Shown here: one piece after another, positions 1-10,047 of the stretch
Layout of the letters: every line of letters starts with the position of its first letter
Numbering within the stretch: position 1 is the first letter of the stretch
Assembly: GCF_001298445.1 (NCBI RefSeq)
Contig: NZ_CP012036.1
Coordinates: 1,305,263-1,369,262 of the forward strand
DNA length: 64,000 nucleotides
From: Nostoc piscinale CENA21
Lineage (GTDB): Bacteria; Cyanobacteriota; Cyanobacteriia; Cyanobacteriales; Nostocaceae
Direction: 5' to 3'
Notes under the pieces: generated by a model
Databases searched by the model: none
Told to the model about the DNA's origin: nothing
Seen by the model: only the letters and a program-made list of their open reading frames with translations
Translations under genes and position numbers: made by a program

Positions 1-371
1 AATCAGTTTTTCACCATTGGTAAAAAACTACCCGTTCCTACCAGTGATCAACGCCTTACGGCATCAAAGGTTTAATCAGAGTGACCACCTTTAAAGGGAA
101 TCAATTTTATAATTATGTGATCAACGCCTTACGGCATCAAAGGTTTAATCAGAGTACCACCCTTTTAAAAGGGAATCAATTTTATAAATTATGTGATCAA
201 CGCCTTACGGCATCAAAGGTTTAATCAGCAGATCGACATCCCATTGGACGCGTCGACGATGTAAGTGATCAACGCCTTACGGCATCAAAGGTTTAATCAG
301 GATTTGTTTAAGTTCTTTGTGAAGCTCAGTATTTTGTGATCAACGCCTTACGGCATCAAAGGTTTAATCAG
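1..371 (-). CRISPR. CRISPR array 1 (partial; 5 full repeats)
   Basis: Complete 36-base repeats start at 44, 117, 193, 265 and 336; bases 1-6 are the tail of another, so the array runs past the left edge. The repeat starts GTGATCAACGCC, contains the small palindrome GCC-TTAC-GGC and ends GGTTTAATCAG. Spacers are 7-43, 80-116, 153-192, 229-264 and 301-335 (35-40 bases). Read on the minus strand, the stem lies near the 3' end of the repeat and leaves a short handle ending TTGATCAC, which suits Cas6 processing (inference). The leader therefore lies on the right, between the array and cas2. Spacers 80-116 and 153-192 are near duplicates. Confidence 0.97.
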
Positions 372-560
372 AGCGATCGCTCAAACCCATGTCATCAGAC
401 CACTCAGTTGCTATTTTGCAAGCATCTAGGTTAAAAAGCAACAAAAGAAGTCAATTGCTTACCAAAAATTTAAGTTTCTAGTTTCTGCCTGAGCTTAGAA
501 CGCTTACCAGAACTAGGTTTTCACCTCACGAAAAAAAAATGCAAGCACCTCCTGTTAATC
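372..560 (-). promoter_or_regulatory. CRISPR leader of array 1
   Basis: AT-rich, gene-free DNA between array 1 and cas2. It shares with the right flank of array 2 a HIP1-containing junction against the last repeat (AGCGATCGC) and two TGCAAGCA-type motifs. These start 46 and 169 bases from the repeat (417 and 540), against 46 and 168 bases at array 2. Conserved motifs at conserved spacing on one side only mark this as the leader and put array transcription on the minus strand. A run of nine A (532-540) adjoins the distal motif. Promoter position is not resolved. Confidence 0.75.
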
Positions 561-643
561 TAAAAAGGCTCAAAAGCAAGCCTAGTACGAGTTTTATCCT
601 GATTGAGTTCTATTTTATATTCCACAGACTCAGATCCATGTTT

Positions 644-937
644 TTAGACAATCCGGTAAGGTTCGTCTTGATTTGACCAAGCACCAGGACGATTGTAAGC
701 CGGAATAGAATTAACGCACTGATTTGACAGCCGAATTAATAACAGACTGTCTTCTGGGGCTAAGATTTTCTCAAGTTCCCAACGCAACTTTTCGCGCGAT
801 CGCATGGTCAACCAAGAACGGAAAATAGAGTATTGCATCCTTTCGCCATATCCTTGGAGTAAGTTGTAAGCCTTGCGCCAACGTTTAGGATCGCGGATGT
901 CGTAGCAAATCAGGTAGCAGTTTTGTGATTCACCCAT
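644..937 (-). CDS. cas2: CRISPR-associated endoribonuclease Cas2
   Basis: Cas2 is the structural partner of Cas1 in spacer integration. The 97-residue product has the usual length and the family's first strand, YLICYDIRDPKRWRKAY, with the conserved Asp of the ferredoxin-like fold near residue 13, followed by the typical GERMQYSIFRSWL segment. It starts nine bases after the end of cas4-cas1 and is the last gene of the operon before the leader of array 1. Length and motif are intact, so adaptation should be possible if Cas4-1 is made. Confidence 0.95.
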   Translation of the reverse strand: MGESQNCYLICYDIRDPKRWRKAYNLLQGYGERMQYSIFRSWLTMRSREKLRWELEKILAPEDSLLLIRLSNQCVNSIPAYNRPGAWSNQDEPYRIV

Positions 938-946
938 TGCTACACC

Positions 947-2614
947 TCATCGCAAAATTAATTGACCAAACAAACCACCCTCACCAGACCATTCTTTTTC
1001 TAACAGTCGCACCTCTAACTCAAATAAACGGCGATACGTGAGGGAGTAACCAGTAACAGGATGTTTCCAGCTTTCTTGTTTGCGAGATTCGTATAACTCA
1101 ACAAATTTACGTCGCCCTAGTTCGCTTAACCAAACCTGTTTTCCGCGAATTTCAAAATCTGCTTTGGCATCCCATTGACCCCGGTTAACCGCAGCCATCA
1201 CAGTCATATCTACCAAAGGCACGCGAAAGATTTCTAGTAAATCTAATGCTAAGGGTGCAGCTTGCGATCGCGGCTGATGGTAAAAACCCAAAGCAGGTTC
1301 TAACCCAACTGTTAAAATTGCGTTCATCACATCTTTGAGTAGCAAAGCATAACCAAAACTCAGCATCGCATTGAATCGGTCTAGTGGTGGACGGCGATTT
1401 CTGCCAGCAAAATGTAATTCTTTGGGTACTTCTGGCGAAATCAAATCGGGTAAAGCACTGAAATATAAAGCAGCTAGATTTCCCTCATATCCTAAAAGCG
1501 ACTCTAGAGATTTCGCTTGCGGAACTTGTTTGAGAACCGCTTTCATTTGTGCGATCGCTTTTTCTAATTTCTCTGTTTTAGCTTTACTCCTTGTACCTCG
1601 CATTAAGAATTTGCGTTGTCCCTGACCGCGACAAATTACGAGTTTACGGGCTAACTCTAGACAAGCATCAGGATTACTCAGTGCGGCATACTGACGAATA
1701 CGGCGTTGAATGCTACCTTGTCGCGTGTCAAAACTACCAAGATAGCGACCACCCCCAGAAATAAAATGCACTCCTATTCCCTGTGCGGCACAAAAGTGTA
1801 GTGCTTGGGTAGAAATTTGCGAAAAACTATGCAACACTAGTTGTCCTATTTGACGCGCCGGAACTGTCTCAACAGGTTGATTGCGACGGGTAATTTTGAT
1901 TTGTTCTCCAGTTCTGCCAACTGATGTGCCAGGTTCTAAAATGTGAATTACTTGCCGCTCGTCATCTTCAGGAAATAAGCGAATTGGTTGCCATTCTCGA
2001 TTATGGGCAAGTCTCGCTTCTTCTGGCAAACAAACCGGAGCCAAGGAACAACGGGCGCACAATCGCTCATTATCAATTACAGGTGGTCGGTAAGTTGATT
2101 GTCTGAGAATCCTGGCTTGCTGAATTGCTTGTTTTACTTTTAAACGCCCTGCTTCATCCAGTAGTACATGAACAACTACATTATCGGCGTGATAGCGGAT
2201 GCGACCTTCCTGAACAGTGATTCCATGCGCGGATTCTAACAAGTAAGCATAAGCGAGAATTTGTAGGCGATCGCTCTCCCAAGCCTGGGGCTGATTATTT
2301 TCATCGCGGTGAGCGCGACCGCGTTTGTGTTCGTAGGGAATTGTTTGGCCATCACGGGTACGAAGGGCATCAAGCCGACCACGTAAACCTAGTTCTTCGC
2401 TTTCGAGAAATAGTTCTTCCCATTCCTCATCTTCTTGTTTTTCCAGTTGGGTGTGAAGTCTGCGTCCGGCAAACACGGCTGCATCTTGGGTGTAAAGTTC
2501 CTCGACTTCTTCCAGATAAAACAGCCGAGGGCAATAGGCGAGAGCATGGAGGGCAGAAACGCGGATGGTAGAAACTTGTACTTCTGTTGCACGACTCAAT
2601 TCTAATGCTTGCAT
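947..2614 (-). CDS. cas1: Cas4-Cas1 fusion protein (spacer adaptation)
   Basis: A 555-residue fusion. Residues 1-205 are a Cas4 RecB-type nuclease with the four iron-sulfur cysteines visible as C28 (CPRLFYLE) and C186, C189, C195 (CARCSLAPVC), and nuclease residues D82 and E95/K97 (YEHKRG). Residues 215-555 are Cas1, the integrase, with the metal ligands expected at E377 (GYEGNL), H446 (GFYHQPRS) and the acidic cluster around 458-461. Cas4 trims prespacers and selects their PAM end, so the fusion couples that step to integration. Such fusions are known in a few type I groups, including the cyanobacterial MYXAN-like loci. It sits between cas5 (74 bases) and cas2 (9 bases). Confidence 0.95.
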   Translation of the reverse strand: MQALELSRATEVQVSTIRVSALHALAYCPRLFYLEEVEELYTQDAAVFAGRRLHTQLEKQEDEEWEELFLESEELGLRGRLDALRTRDGQTIPYEHKRGRAHRDENNQPQAWESDRLQILAYAYLLESAHGITVQEGRIRYHADNVVVHVLLDEAGRLKVKQAIQQARILRQSTYRPPVIDNERLCARCSLAPVCLPEEARLAHNREWQPIRLFPEDDERQVIHILEPGTSVGRTGEQIKITRRNQPVETVPARQIGQLVLHSFSQISTQALHFCAAQGIGVHFISGGGRYLGSFDTRQGSIQRRIRQYAALSNPDACLELARKLVICRGQGQRKFLMRGTRSKAKTEKLEKAIAQMKAVLKQVPQAKSLESLLGYEGNLAALYFSALPDLISPEVPKELHFAGRNRRPPLDRFNAMLSFGYALLLKDVMNAILTVGLEPALGFYHQPRSQAAPLALDLLEIFRVPLVDMTVMAAVNRGQWDAKADFEIRGKQVWLSELGRRKFVELYESRKQESWKHPVTGYSLTYRRLFELEVRLLEKEWSGEGGLFGQLILR

Positions 2615-2687
2615 ATCGAGACTTAATCAATTTAACTAACAATAATTAAGCTACTAAAATGAATCGGCAAAAATACTTCCGCGTTGG

Positions 2688-3383
2688 CTATTTAGATGCT
2701 TTCGATTTGCTCAATTTCGTATTTGACTTGGAAACTGGTAACTTAATACTTACCCAACAGTCGGAGCAAAAATCACCAAAACTGAAACGCTGAAAAGTCC
2801 CTTGTCCTGTTGTGCGATTAATCCAAATTGGTAAACCAATTAAACCCCGTTTGTCTTTAACTAACCAACGGATAGTTCCGTCACTCTCACGATAACTTCT
2901 TACTCCATTAACTAATCCATTAGATTCTCCTAGAGATAAGCCCCCAAAGCGCGTGATTTGAGAAGGAGTAGAAAGTGCAATTGATATACGTTCTGTTAAT
3001 TTTATTGATGCTGTTTCTTGATGAGAATTAACCTGCACTACAATTCTGACATTGGTTAATAATTCTTGATGATTTAGTTTAGAAAAATTGCTACTTGGAT
3101 AGACACCTTCACCATATTTAGCAATTCGTTTTTTTGCTTCCTGTCCAATGGCAAATTTATGATGTCTTTGCTTGCGAACAATACGAGAAATGGCGGGGTC
3201 ATCACCAATAATACCTAATGCTAGTTCTACGCCTAAATGAGTGGTGAGGTTTTCTTCTCCTACAAGGGATAGCAAAAAACCATAAATAGTTGAAGGCGGA
3301 GGATAAAGGTAAGTTTCTTTGTAATCTCTTGCAAAACTACGGGGGAAGCTAGTGCAAGGACACTCAATATAAAGTAGTGTCAT
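2688..3383 (-). CDS. cas5: Cas5, DevS/Cmx5-like Cascade subunit
   Basis: A RAMP-fold subunit that in type I complexes holds the 5' handle of the crRNA. The 231-residue product has the Cas5 N-terminus (ECPCTSFPRSFARDY, then YPPPSTIYGFLLSLVG), where the PPPSTIYG segment is characteristic of Cas5. Its ATG overlaps the last codons of cas7 by four bases, indicating translational coupling. The C-terminal tail is lysine/serine-rich and shows no domain. Assignment to the DevS/Cmx5 branch rests on pairing with a DevR-type Cas7 and is an inference from family knowledge. Confidence 0.88.
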   Translation of the reverse strand: MTLLYIECPCTSFPRSFARDYKETYLYPPPSTIYGFLLSLVGEENLTTHLGVELALGIIGDDPAISRIVRKQRHHKFAIGQEAKKRIAKYGEGVYPSSNFSKLNHQELLTNVRIVVQVNSHQETASIKLTERISIALSTPSQITRFGGLSLGESNGLVNGVRSYRESDGTIRWLVKDKRGLIGLPIWINRTTGQGTFQRFSFGDFCSDCWVSIKLPVSKSNTKLSKSKASK

Positions 3384-4270
3384 AAAGAAGTAGCCTCTTT
3401 CTTTGTTTGTGCAAGACGTTGTTTAGCAATTTGAATTGCTTCTTTTACACCATCACAAACTTTGACGTTTGCCTGTTTAAGACTCTCAGCATAAGGTGTT
3501 TTACTAATTTTTCCACCCACAATTAATTCGCTAGGGTCGATATCTTTTGCATTAATCAGACAAATCAACTCAGAGCAACCAACTGTATCTCCTGAGCGTT
3601 GAAAACAATTCATAATCCAAGGGCTAGGGTCGTCAGTAAGGCGAATTACAATCGATTCTGGACGAAATTCATATAAAAAGCGAGAATGATTACCACCTAC
3701 ATGACGAATAGCAGAGATCGCATCTAGTACCAATGCTGCTCGTTCTTGTTTTTTCAAACTTTCGGGAGTGAGGGCGATCGTATATTGATAAGCTGTGCGG
3801 TGAACTTCGGTGCTGTGGATAGAAGTTTTACCTTTTTGCCCACCTGTTGAACCAAAAGCAATATCTCCCCAATATGGATCGAGACTGATAGCTCTACTGA
3901 CTTCTAAGACTCCCCGACGCTTTTTTGTATCATTTTCGTTGTCAGCCCCCTTTTTGGCATCCATATAACCAAATAGGTCATCATCGATGTACTTCTGGGA
4001 ATCAAAAGTTGCACCTTTTTTATCTTTTTCACCCTTGAGATTATATTTATCTTCATCAGGGTCAAATGTGCGATTAACTTCCGATTCCGTGACATTTTGC
4101 AAATACTCACGGAATGCCCAACGAATGGCTTCTGCGCTTACCGTGCTGTATTGGTCATTACCAAAAGTGATTTTTTGCAATGTAGATAAAGTACTACCGT
4201 CACCTTCTCCTCGGTTATTTGCTGCAATAGCAGTAGGTGTAACAATCGTTGCAAATAAATGCTTAGACAT
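3380..4270 (-). CDS. cas7: Cas7, DevR-family Cascade backbone
   Basis: The 296-residue product begins MSKHLFATIVTPTAIAANNR, typical of the DevR family of Cas7 proteins, which polymerise along the crRNA spacer. A glycine-rich segment (AFGSTGGQKGKTS, about residues 140-152) and the IRHVGGNHSRFLYEF block near 190-205 match the family. The middle carries a charged, low-complexity insertion (KDKKGA..., MDAKKGADNENDTKKRRG). The gene starts 17 bases after the cas8 C-terminal segment and overlaps cas5. DevR in Myxococcus was first described as a developmental autoregulator; nothing here shows such a role. Confidence 0.9.
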   Translation of the reverse strand: MSKHLFATIVTPTAIAANNRGEGDGSTLSTLQKITFGNDQYSTVSAEAIRWAFREYLQNVTESEVNRTFDPDEDKYNLKGEKDKKGATFDSQKYIDDDLFGYMDAKKGADNENDTKKRRGVLEVSRAISLDPYWGDIAFGSTGGQKGKTSIHSTEVHRTAYQYTIALTPESLKKQERAALVLDAISAIRHVGGNHSRFLYEFRPESIVIRLTDDPSPWIMNCFQRSGDTVGCSELICLINAKDIDPSELIVGGKISKTPYAESLKQANVKVCDGVKEAIQIAKQRLAQTKKEATSL

Positions 4271-4287
4271 AGTTTCTATTTCCTGGA

Positions 4288-5845
4288 TTACAAACTTTCT
4301 ACGTATTCTTCTTCTGTCTCGGTTTCTACTTCTTCAGTAATATTTGTACTATCTGCATTCGTTATATCAGGTTTGTTATCTTGGCTTTTACCTTGATAGG
4401 TGGCGACTGCTAATAAAGACAAATCTCTTGCTTTTCGCCACTCAGATCCATGAAGCCAAGCATAGATTTCCTTTCCGATCCCTCCTGAAGCTTTGCTGCG
4501 AAATTGGCTGAGGAAATCTACTAATGCTTTGGCAAATTCTTGCTGGGTATTAGGACGCTGTAAGCGATAAATTATTTTATCTTTGCTGCTTTCAAACACA
4601 TCAATACTCTCTTTGTCTGTAAGCTCTCGTTTTAATTTATCTTTACGAAACTGAAATTGGTTTCGCAAATAATTACTAAAAGCACCTTGCACTGCATTAA
4701 ATAGTTTTTTTTTCGTGCATTTGTAAGAAACTTTCTGTCATCGAAACTAGTCCTTTGCGTTCATAGATATCATTCGCCTTACGAAATTCATAAAAACCTG
4801 AATACCAAGCACGTCTAGCAACAAGATTTTCTGCAATCCAAGGTAGTACTTTTGAGAGTGCTAACCAAGACTCACCTTTGTCATTAACTCGCATTTTTGC
4901 AGGAAATAAAACTATTGCACTTTGGTAAATTGCCAATATATTATCTGAGGCATGAATACGATATACAGCTTGCTTTAAGCCTGTTTGTTGCATATCCCAA
5001 GGTTGTTTACCAAGTTGATAAACCTCGCAGTAGTTAACTTTGTGCCGATTGAGGTTACTGATAGTTTGTTCTTCGAGTAATAGACGAAGTCCTGCTTCCC
5101 CGGCACTAGGTGAACGAAAATCCTTATAACTACGGCTTCCTTGCTGTTGACGACGTTTAATCCAGGCATTTAAATTCGTTACCTCTGGAATTACTAATGC
5201 ATATTTTCTAGAAGACATCAAATAATAACTGCAAGCTAATGGCAAAAATAGCAAGGCAATAAATCCTGTTGGTGATTCTTGGTATTCACCATTAACAAAG
5301 CATTCAACTAAACCAGGTAAATGATGCCCTTTAACTTTAATTTCTGGTCGAAAGTTCCCCTGGTTGTTAAAGGCTTCGCTAATTCTCTTTAGGTCTGAGT
5401 AGTAACACCAATCAAGAATGGTGTAGCTTTCAAAGATCTCAGGTTTTTCTGGCTCTACAGTAAAAGCAAGAGTTTGGGTAATGTAGAATTTTTTCTTACC
5501 TTGTCTTGGTTTGTTCGGATCTTCTTTAAAACCCTTTTGTTTGCTATGTTGGAGAAAAGTGGAAAGTACACCTTGACTAAAAGCATAGCGTCCTTGTTGA
5601 CTTAGTTTAAGCGATCGCACCATCAATAACCCATCTTGAATTTGATAAGTTTGCTGCATCAACCATTCCAGTGCTTCTTTATCGTTGCATTCCCAACTTA
5701 AATCAACAGTATCCTCGCTAATATCCCACTGAATCAAGGCATTTTCTTGATTAATATCGGATAATGCCAGTGCTAACCCTGCAATTCCCGTACGATGAGG
5801 AAGCAAGGTATTCGGATCGAACAATGACAATGTAAACTGCCTCAA
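4288..5845 (-). CDS. cas8: Cas8, Cmx8/Csx13-like large subunit; frame broken at A9
   Basis: Large Cascade subunit, expected to read the PAM. As printed it is two frames: residues 1-382 (4697-5845) resemble the Csx13/Cmx8 N-terminal region, and a second frame (4288-4692, opening at a GTG) supplies the C-terminal region with LSQFRSKASGGIGKEIYAWL. The break is a run of nine T on the plus strand (4705-4713). With eight, the protein reads through EKK-LFNAVQGAF and becomes one 518-residue product. The ATG overlaps the cas3 stop by four bases. Either the frame is intact and the run is miscounted, or interference is disabled. The family call rests on operon context and the N-terminal part, and is less certain than for cas7. 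Confidence 0.78.
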
Positions 5846-8200
5846 ATTTCTTCACCTCCTTGCAGTTTGTATGCTCCCAATTCCTCGGAGTAACCCCATT
5901 TATCAGCAGGTGCAATTAAATAACCTTTTTTGTGACGTTCCCATTTTTCTACCCCTTTAGTAAGTAATAATGGCACAGTGTAACGAGGAAGTAATTTTGC
6001 AGAGATTTTTTCAATTCTTGGTAAATCATCTTCTAGCAATGCTGTGATTGTATGACCAGCTTTTCTACAGGGTGCAGGGTACATTTGCCAGCTTCTAAAT
6101 GTACTAAATAAAACAGTTTCTTTATCTGGGATTCCCTGAGTAGGGTTCTGTTCTAACCAAGTGGCTAAATCAGCTTGAGATACCTCATTATTAAAGGTTT
6201 CTATCATTTCTCTACCGCTTTTCAAGTTGTCTTTGCTATAAGGAAAACCTGTTTTTGTGTCAGGATAGAAAAAGGCATCTAGTGCTTGACCGCAGTATCG
6301 ACGGTTCAATCTGCCAAGCCGTTGAATTAATCCGGGTGGATCAGCAATTTGGGAAACCAATAATGTAGCTGACAAATCAAGGGACATTTCCGCGACTTGT
6401 GTAGCGATCGCTAATACTGGCAATCCATATATGATATGAGATATAAAACTGATACACCACCATACATTGAGCTTTTCAATTTCTACAGTCTGTTTGTTTT
6501 GAATAGCGATGTACCACTTCAACCAAAAAGTGAGCGGAGCATCTGGCTTAAATGCATGAATGACTGATCGATGGTGTTTTACTCGGTCTTCATAACGATA
6601 GCGGCTGTGATAAAGCAGGGCATTAATTCCGCGAGATTTCGCTTCTTGATAAACCTCAATTGCTGTCCCTACTTGGTTACATACCCACAGCACTTTCCCC
6701 TGATTGATTAATTCTTGTTCTACCCTTTGCCAATCTGGAGTATCAACTAAATTAAATCGATATCGGGGTAATTCTTCCAACTCTTTGGGGCCAGGAATAA
6801 TTTCTAGGGGTTCACCCACAGCTTTTTTAATTGCATCTAACTGCCAGGGTAAAAATGACGCAGACATCAATAAGATTGGAGCCTTAACAACTTCTAGAAA
6901 CCGCAATAAACCACCAAATAAGCGTTCATCATAACAATGAACTTCATCAAATACAAAGGCAGCCTGAGCGATCGCCGGAAAGCAATATAGTGGTCGTCGA
7001 TTACACTGTTGTAATCCCAAGACTGTATCAACGGTACAGATACTAACTTTTGTACCCCATGTTTGAAAGGATTCTAATTTTTTAGCAAGTTCATCTTCTT
7101 GATTATCTCCGGCTTCCGCTTCTTCTCCTGTTGTGGATAGTTCTAAATCAACGTCAGCGCGTGAGTGTAGCAGTACAGAGCTAATTTCGTCATGTACGTA
7201 ATCTAAAAATCCTTCTGTACTTGTACCAGTAGTGGGATAGCAAAAAAAATAGCTTACCACCAACAGCGTATTGCTTTGCCCAGTTGTAAGCACCCAAGGT
7301 TTTACCAGTACCACACCCTGCACGCGCTAATGTAACTCGTTTGCTACTGTTACCTAAAGAAATCTGGAAATTAAGTAGCTCTTTTCCTTGTAAACATGAA
7401 TCTATTACCTGTTGAATTTCTTCAATCTCAAGGGTTTTGCTAAGTTCTTGCTCAATCCAAGTCTGTATTTTTAAATTCGTTGGTGGTAGGGCAGAACCAA
7501 TAGAGTCTCCAGCTACCAGCAAAGCTTTAACTACACTTGCAAAAACTGTGTCATGCTGCCAATCAAAAAATGCATCTAATACTTCATTTTGTAGAGTCTT
7601 AATGTCTGTAACTGTCCAGCAAGTTGGATGTTTGCGGGGTAGTTTCAACTCGCGCGGTAAGCCAAGGTTTTTGACACCATACTTCAATAACGCTTTGAAA
7701 GATTTTGAGTCAGTATATAAATAAATGCGATCGCTCCCACTCCCCGCTCTAATTTCACCGAGTTCTCCAGTATCGCCCTTTTTGACATTGCCACCAAATT
7801 TCAGATGATGTCCACCTGCTGCTGATAAAGCTGTAAAAAAGTCACCTTCGCATTGTTGTAACCATTCGCGGTATGAGTATGCTAAAAGCACGGAAACTAT
7901 TTCATGCCGAATTAACTGCGGGCTTTCCAGTGGATTGCGATTTTTACGTACAACCATCTGGAAATGGTCATTTGCTTTGCCCCAATCATGTAAATAAGCC
8001 GCGAGTCTTGCTGTTGCCCGGAAATGAGATAAACTGCATTGCAAACCAAACTGGGAAATTAAGCGATCGCCCAACACATCAACTAATATTGTTACAGCCT
8101 CAACAACAGCTGCGGTATGACCAACTAGGGTATAAGTACCTCGCCAAGGTTTTGCTCGTGACTTTGCTAGTAGAAAGTCAGGTTCTAAATTAGGACGCAT
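5842..8200 (-). CDS. cas3: Cas3 HD nuclease-helicase; frame broken at A8
   Basis: Type I effector that unwinds and degrades target DNA. From the ATG at 8200 the protein has an HD domain (H28; H71-D72 in LHDWGK), then a superfamily 2 helicase: Walker A GCGTGKT near residue 295, DEVH box in VFDEVHCYDE, motif III LLMSASF and motif VI QRLGRLNRR. The frame breaks in a run of eight A on the plus strand (7242-7249). With seven the product reads GGKLFFCYPTTGTSTEGF, the standard Cas3 sequence, over 785 residues. An upstream start at 8254 is open but lies inside cas6. The chosen ATG overlaps the cas6 stop by 11 bases. Confidence 0.93.
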
Positions 8201-8828
8201 CTGACATCTCCCTAGTAGGATAAAACCAGCCACAACCGAAGTGCTTGCGTCCACCTATTCCATAACACTGAAGTTTTATCGAGTCTTGCTCGTTTAGCCC
8301 TTCAATGACAACTCCAAAGCCGACAATATGCTTACCCTTGATTTGCAAAGCACGTCTAGCCAAATCACCATTTGGGTTACTGTCAATAAATGCTTGAGCT
8401 TTAATTTCCAGTTTTTCTAAAGCCTTATTGCAAGATTCCAGAAAGTAAAATGGCAATTCTTGATGATGAATAGTGTCTAATTTAAACGTAACTAATCTAG
8501 CTTTGAGAGTTGCGCTAGCTTGAAGTAAGCATAATCTAGGTTGTATCAGGCGCACCAAATGACCCTGCACATCAAGTACTGTATTTTGCAACAGACGATA
8601 CCACTGTTGCACCTGTTCGGCTGGACACCTCAGCCTTAATTTTGATGAGCGATTTAAGTAAATCATTCCATCTTTGGCTGGCACACCAGCTACACTACAA
8701 AGTAATATTTCTGGTGGTAAAGGTTTTTCATTTAAAACAGTCTTTTTCACGGCTGAATAAATAGAATAACCTTGGTCAGATGGTAATGTTTTACCTCTTA
8801 AATTAAATTGAATTTCCAAAAAATTCAT
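8190..8828 (-). CDS. cas6: Cas6, Cmx6-like crRNA-processing endonuclease
   Basis: A 212-residue protein matching the MYXAN-type Cas6 (Cmx6) group: N-terminal strand FLEIQFNLRGKTLPSDQGYS, central block RLIQPRLCLLQASATLKARLV, and a C-terminal GIGGRKHFGCGWFYP glycine-rich loop near residues 190-205, typical of Cas6 RNA binding. A His in the first helix region is not obvious; H168 and H196 are candidates for catalysis (inference). It is expected to cut both arrays, whose repeats keep the same GCC/GGC stem. It starts ten bases after the WYL gene and overlaps cas3. Confidence 0.9.
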   Translation of the reverse strand: MNFLEIQFNLRGKTLPSDQGYSIYSAVKKTVLNEKPLPPEILLCSVAGVPAKDGMIYLNRSSKLRLRCPAEQVQQWYRLLQNTVLDVQGHLVRLIQPRLCLLQASATLKARLVTFKLDTIHHQELPFYFLESCNKALEKLEIKAQAFIDSNPNGDLARRALQIKGKHIVGFGVVIEGLNEQDSIKLQCYGIGGRKHFGCGWFYPTREMSDAS

Positions 8829-8838
8829 AGTTAAATCC

Positions 8839-9816
8839 TTAAATTGTTTTTACAGCGTAATTATTACTCATCGCTTCGACTTCTTGCCGCACCAACTCCA
8901 CCAACTCAGGCGGACTCTTTACAACTGCACCTTTGCCGTACCACATCACCCACCGCTTCAAGTCGTTAATGCCGCGTACACACATTTTCAAAGTCAGCGA
9001 ACCATCGGAATGCTGCTCAATTTCCTGGGTATAATGCCAACGGCGTTCGCGGATATACGGTGCAGTTTTAGCATCAAACCAAATTTTCACGTCAAGCTGC
9101 TTATCTCCTACTTCATGCTGAAATACATTCCCGATGTACTCCTTGGCATTAAATTGAGGATCGGGAGTAAAGTATTCTTGTAATATTTCTAACTTTCTAA
9201 TTCGGTCTACTCTGAACCAAAGAAACTTTTGGCGATTATGGCAGTAGCCGATTAAGTATAGATTAGTACCACGATAAACGTGTAATAGGTAAGGGTCAAG
9301 CTTGCGTTCAGAAATATCATCACGACTCGCAGTATAGTAGGTCATCATTACCCTTTTCCGTAAACTGCAAGCGTCTTCTATTTTGTGCCAAATATCCGGG
9401 TCTAAGTCAATTTCTGCACCAGCATTAAATAGAATATGTTCCTGCGCTAGTTGTTGAACATTTACCCAGATTGTTTCTGGCAGGCGTTCACTCAATCGTG
9501 CGATCGCACTCCGTAACTGTAAAGCATAAGGCGAACCAGCGTAGGCCTCTAGCATTCTGGCTCCCACAGTCAAGGCAAATAGTTCGCCTTTAGATAAAGG
9601 AATACTCGGCAATCGCCATTCTGATTCAGTATAGTGATGTCCTAATTTATGGCTATACTCCAAAGGAGCATGAAAGCGATCTTTTAAAAAAGCCAAATCA
9701 TTACGAATTGTCCGTTCACTCACCTCTAACTCTTGAGCAAGACTAACAGTTGTTGGACGTTGCCTAGTTCTTAACAGAGAATCTAGTTGTAATAATCTTT
9801 CTAGATGACGAGACAT
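8839..9816 (-). CDS. WYL-domain transcriptional regulator heading the cas operon
   Basis: 325 residues: DeoR-like winged helix at 1-60 (SLAQELEVSERTIRNDLAFL), WYL domain at about 145-230 (LDPYLLHVYRGTNLYLIGY... FRVDRI) and a C-terminal WCX region at 235-320 ending in GINDLKRWVMWYGKGAVV. WYL proteins are ligand-sensing regulators. Members next to cas operons in cyanobacteria, such as Sll7009 of Synechocystis, have been described as negative regulators of CRISPR expression. Here it is the first gene of the cas operon, ten bases before cas6, so autoregulation of the whole operon is a natural inference. No operator could be identified upstream. Confidence 0.9.
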   Translation of the reverse strand: MSRHLERLLQLDSLLRTRQRPTTVSLAQELEVSERTIRNDLAFLKDRFHAPLEYSHKLGHHYTESEWRLPSIPLSKGELFALTVGARMLEAYAGSPYALQLRSAIARLSERLPETIWVNVQQLAQEHILFNAGAEIDLDPDIWHKIEDACSLRKRVMMTYYTASRDDISERKLDPYLLHVYRGTNLYLIGYCHNRQKFLWFRVDRIRKLEILQEYFTPDPQFNAKEYIGNVFQHEVGDKQLDVKIWFDAKTAPYIRERRWHYTQEIEQHSDGSLTLKMCVRGINDLKRWVMWYGKGAVVKSPPELVELVRQEVEAMSNNYAVKTI

Positions 9817-9960
9817 AGTGATCGCCTCATTGATTTAACTCATCTTAGAAAGATTACCCGGCAAAATCGTTTCCGCCTTCAGAAGAAAATAAAAAAGATA
9901 AAAGTTAATATTGCATAACTGAATATTTTGACTTTTCCCTCAAAAAACTCCTAATTTCTT

Positions 9961-10015
9961 ATACCTAGAATAGGTATCCTTGGTATAGCAAAGTGCTGAG
10001 TGCTGAGTGCTAAGT
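9961..10015. repeat. short palindrome and tandem TGCTGAG repeat upstream of array 2
   Basis: Bases 9961-9977 form a 7-bp inverted repeat (ATACCTA, TAGGTAT). It is followed at 9992-10015 by tandem copies of a GTGCTGA unit of the short tandemly repeated type common in heterocystous cyanobacteria. The same unit in the other orientation occurs at 18913-18931. The remainder of 9817-10047, between the WYL gene and array 2, shows no gene. Confidence 0.6.
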
Positions 10016-10047
10016 AGGAACTAAGTATTTTCACTCTCGGCAGTAAA

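Noticed and set aside
3987..4340. 117-codon plus-strand frame across cas7 and the end of cas8
   Set aside because: Antisense to well-supported cas genes with no family resemblance.
4705..4713. Programmed ribosomal frameshift in cas8 (and the other broken genes)
   Set aside because: No slippery site with stimulatory structure was apparent, and eleven unrelated genes share only a homopolymer and the same sign of error, which fits miscounted runs better.
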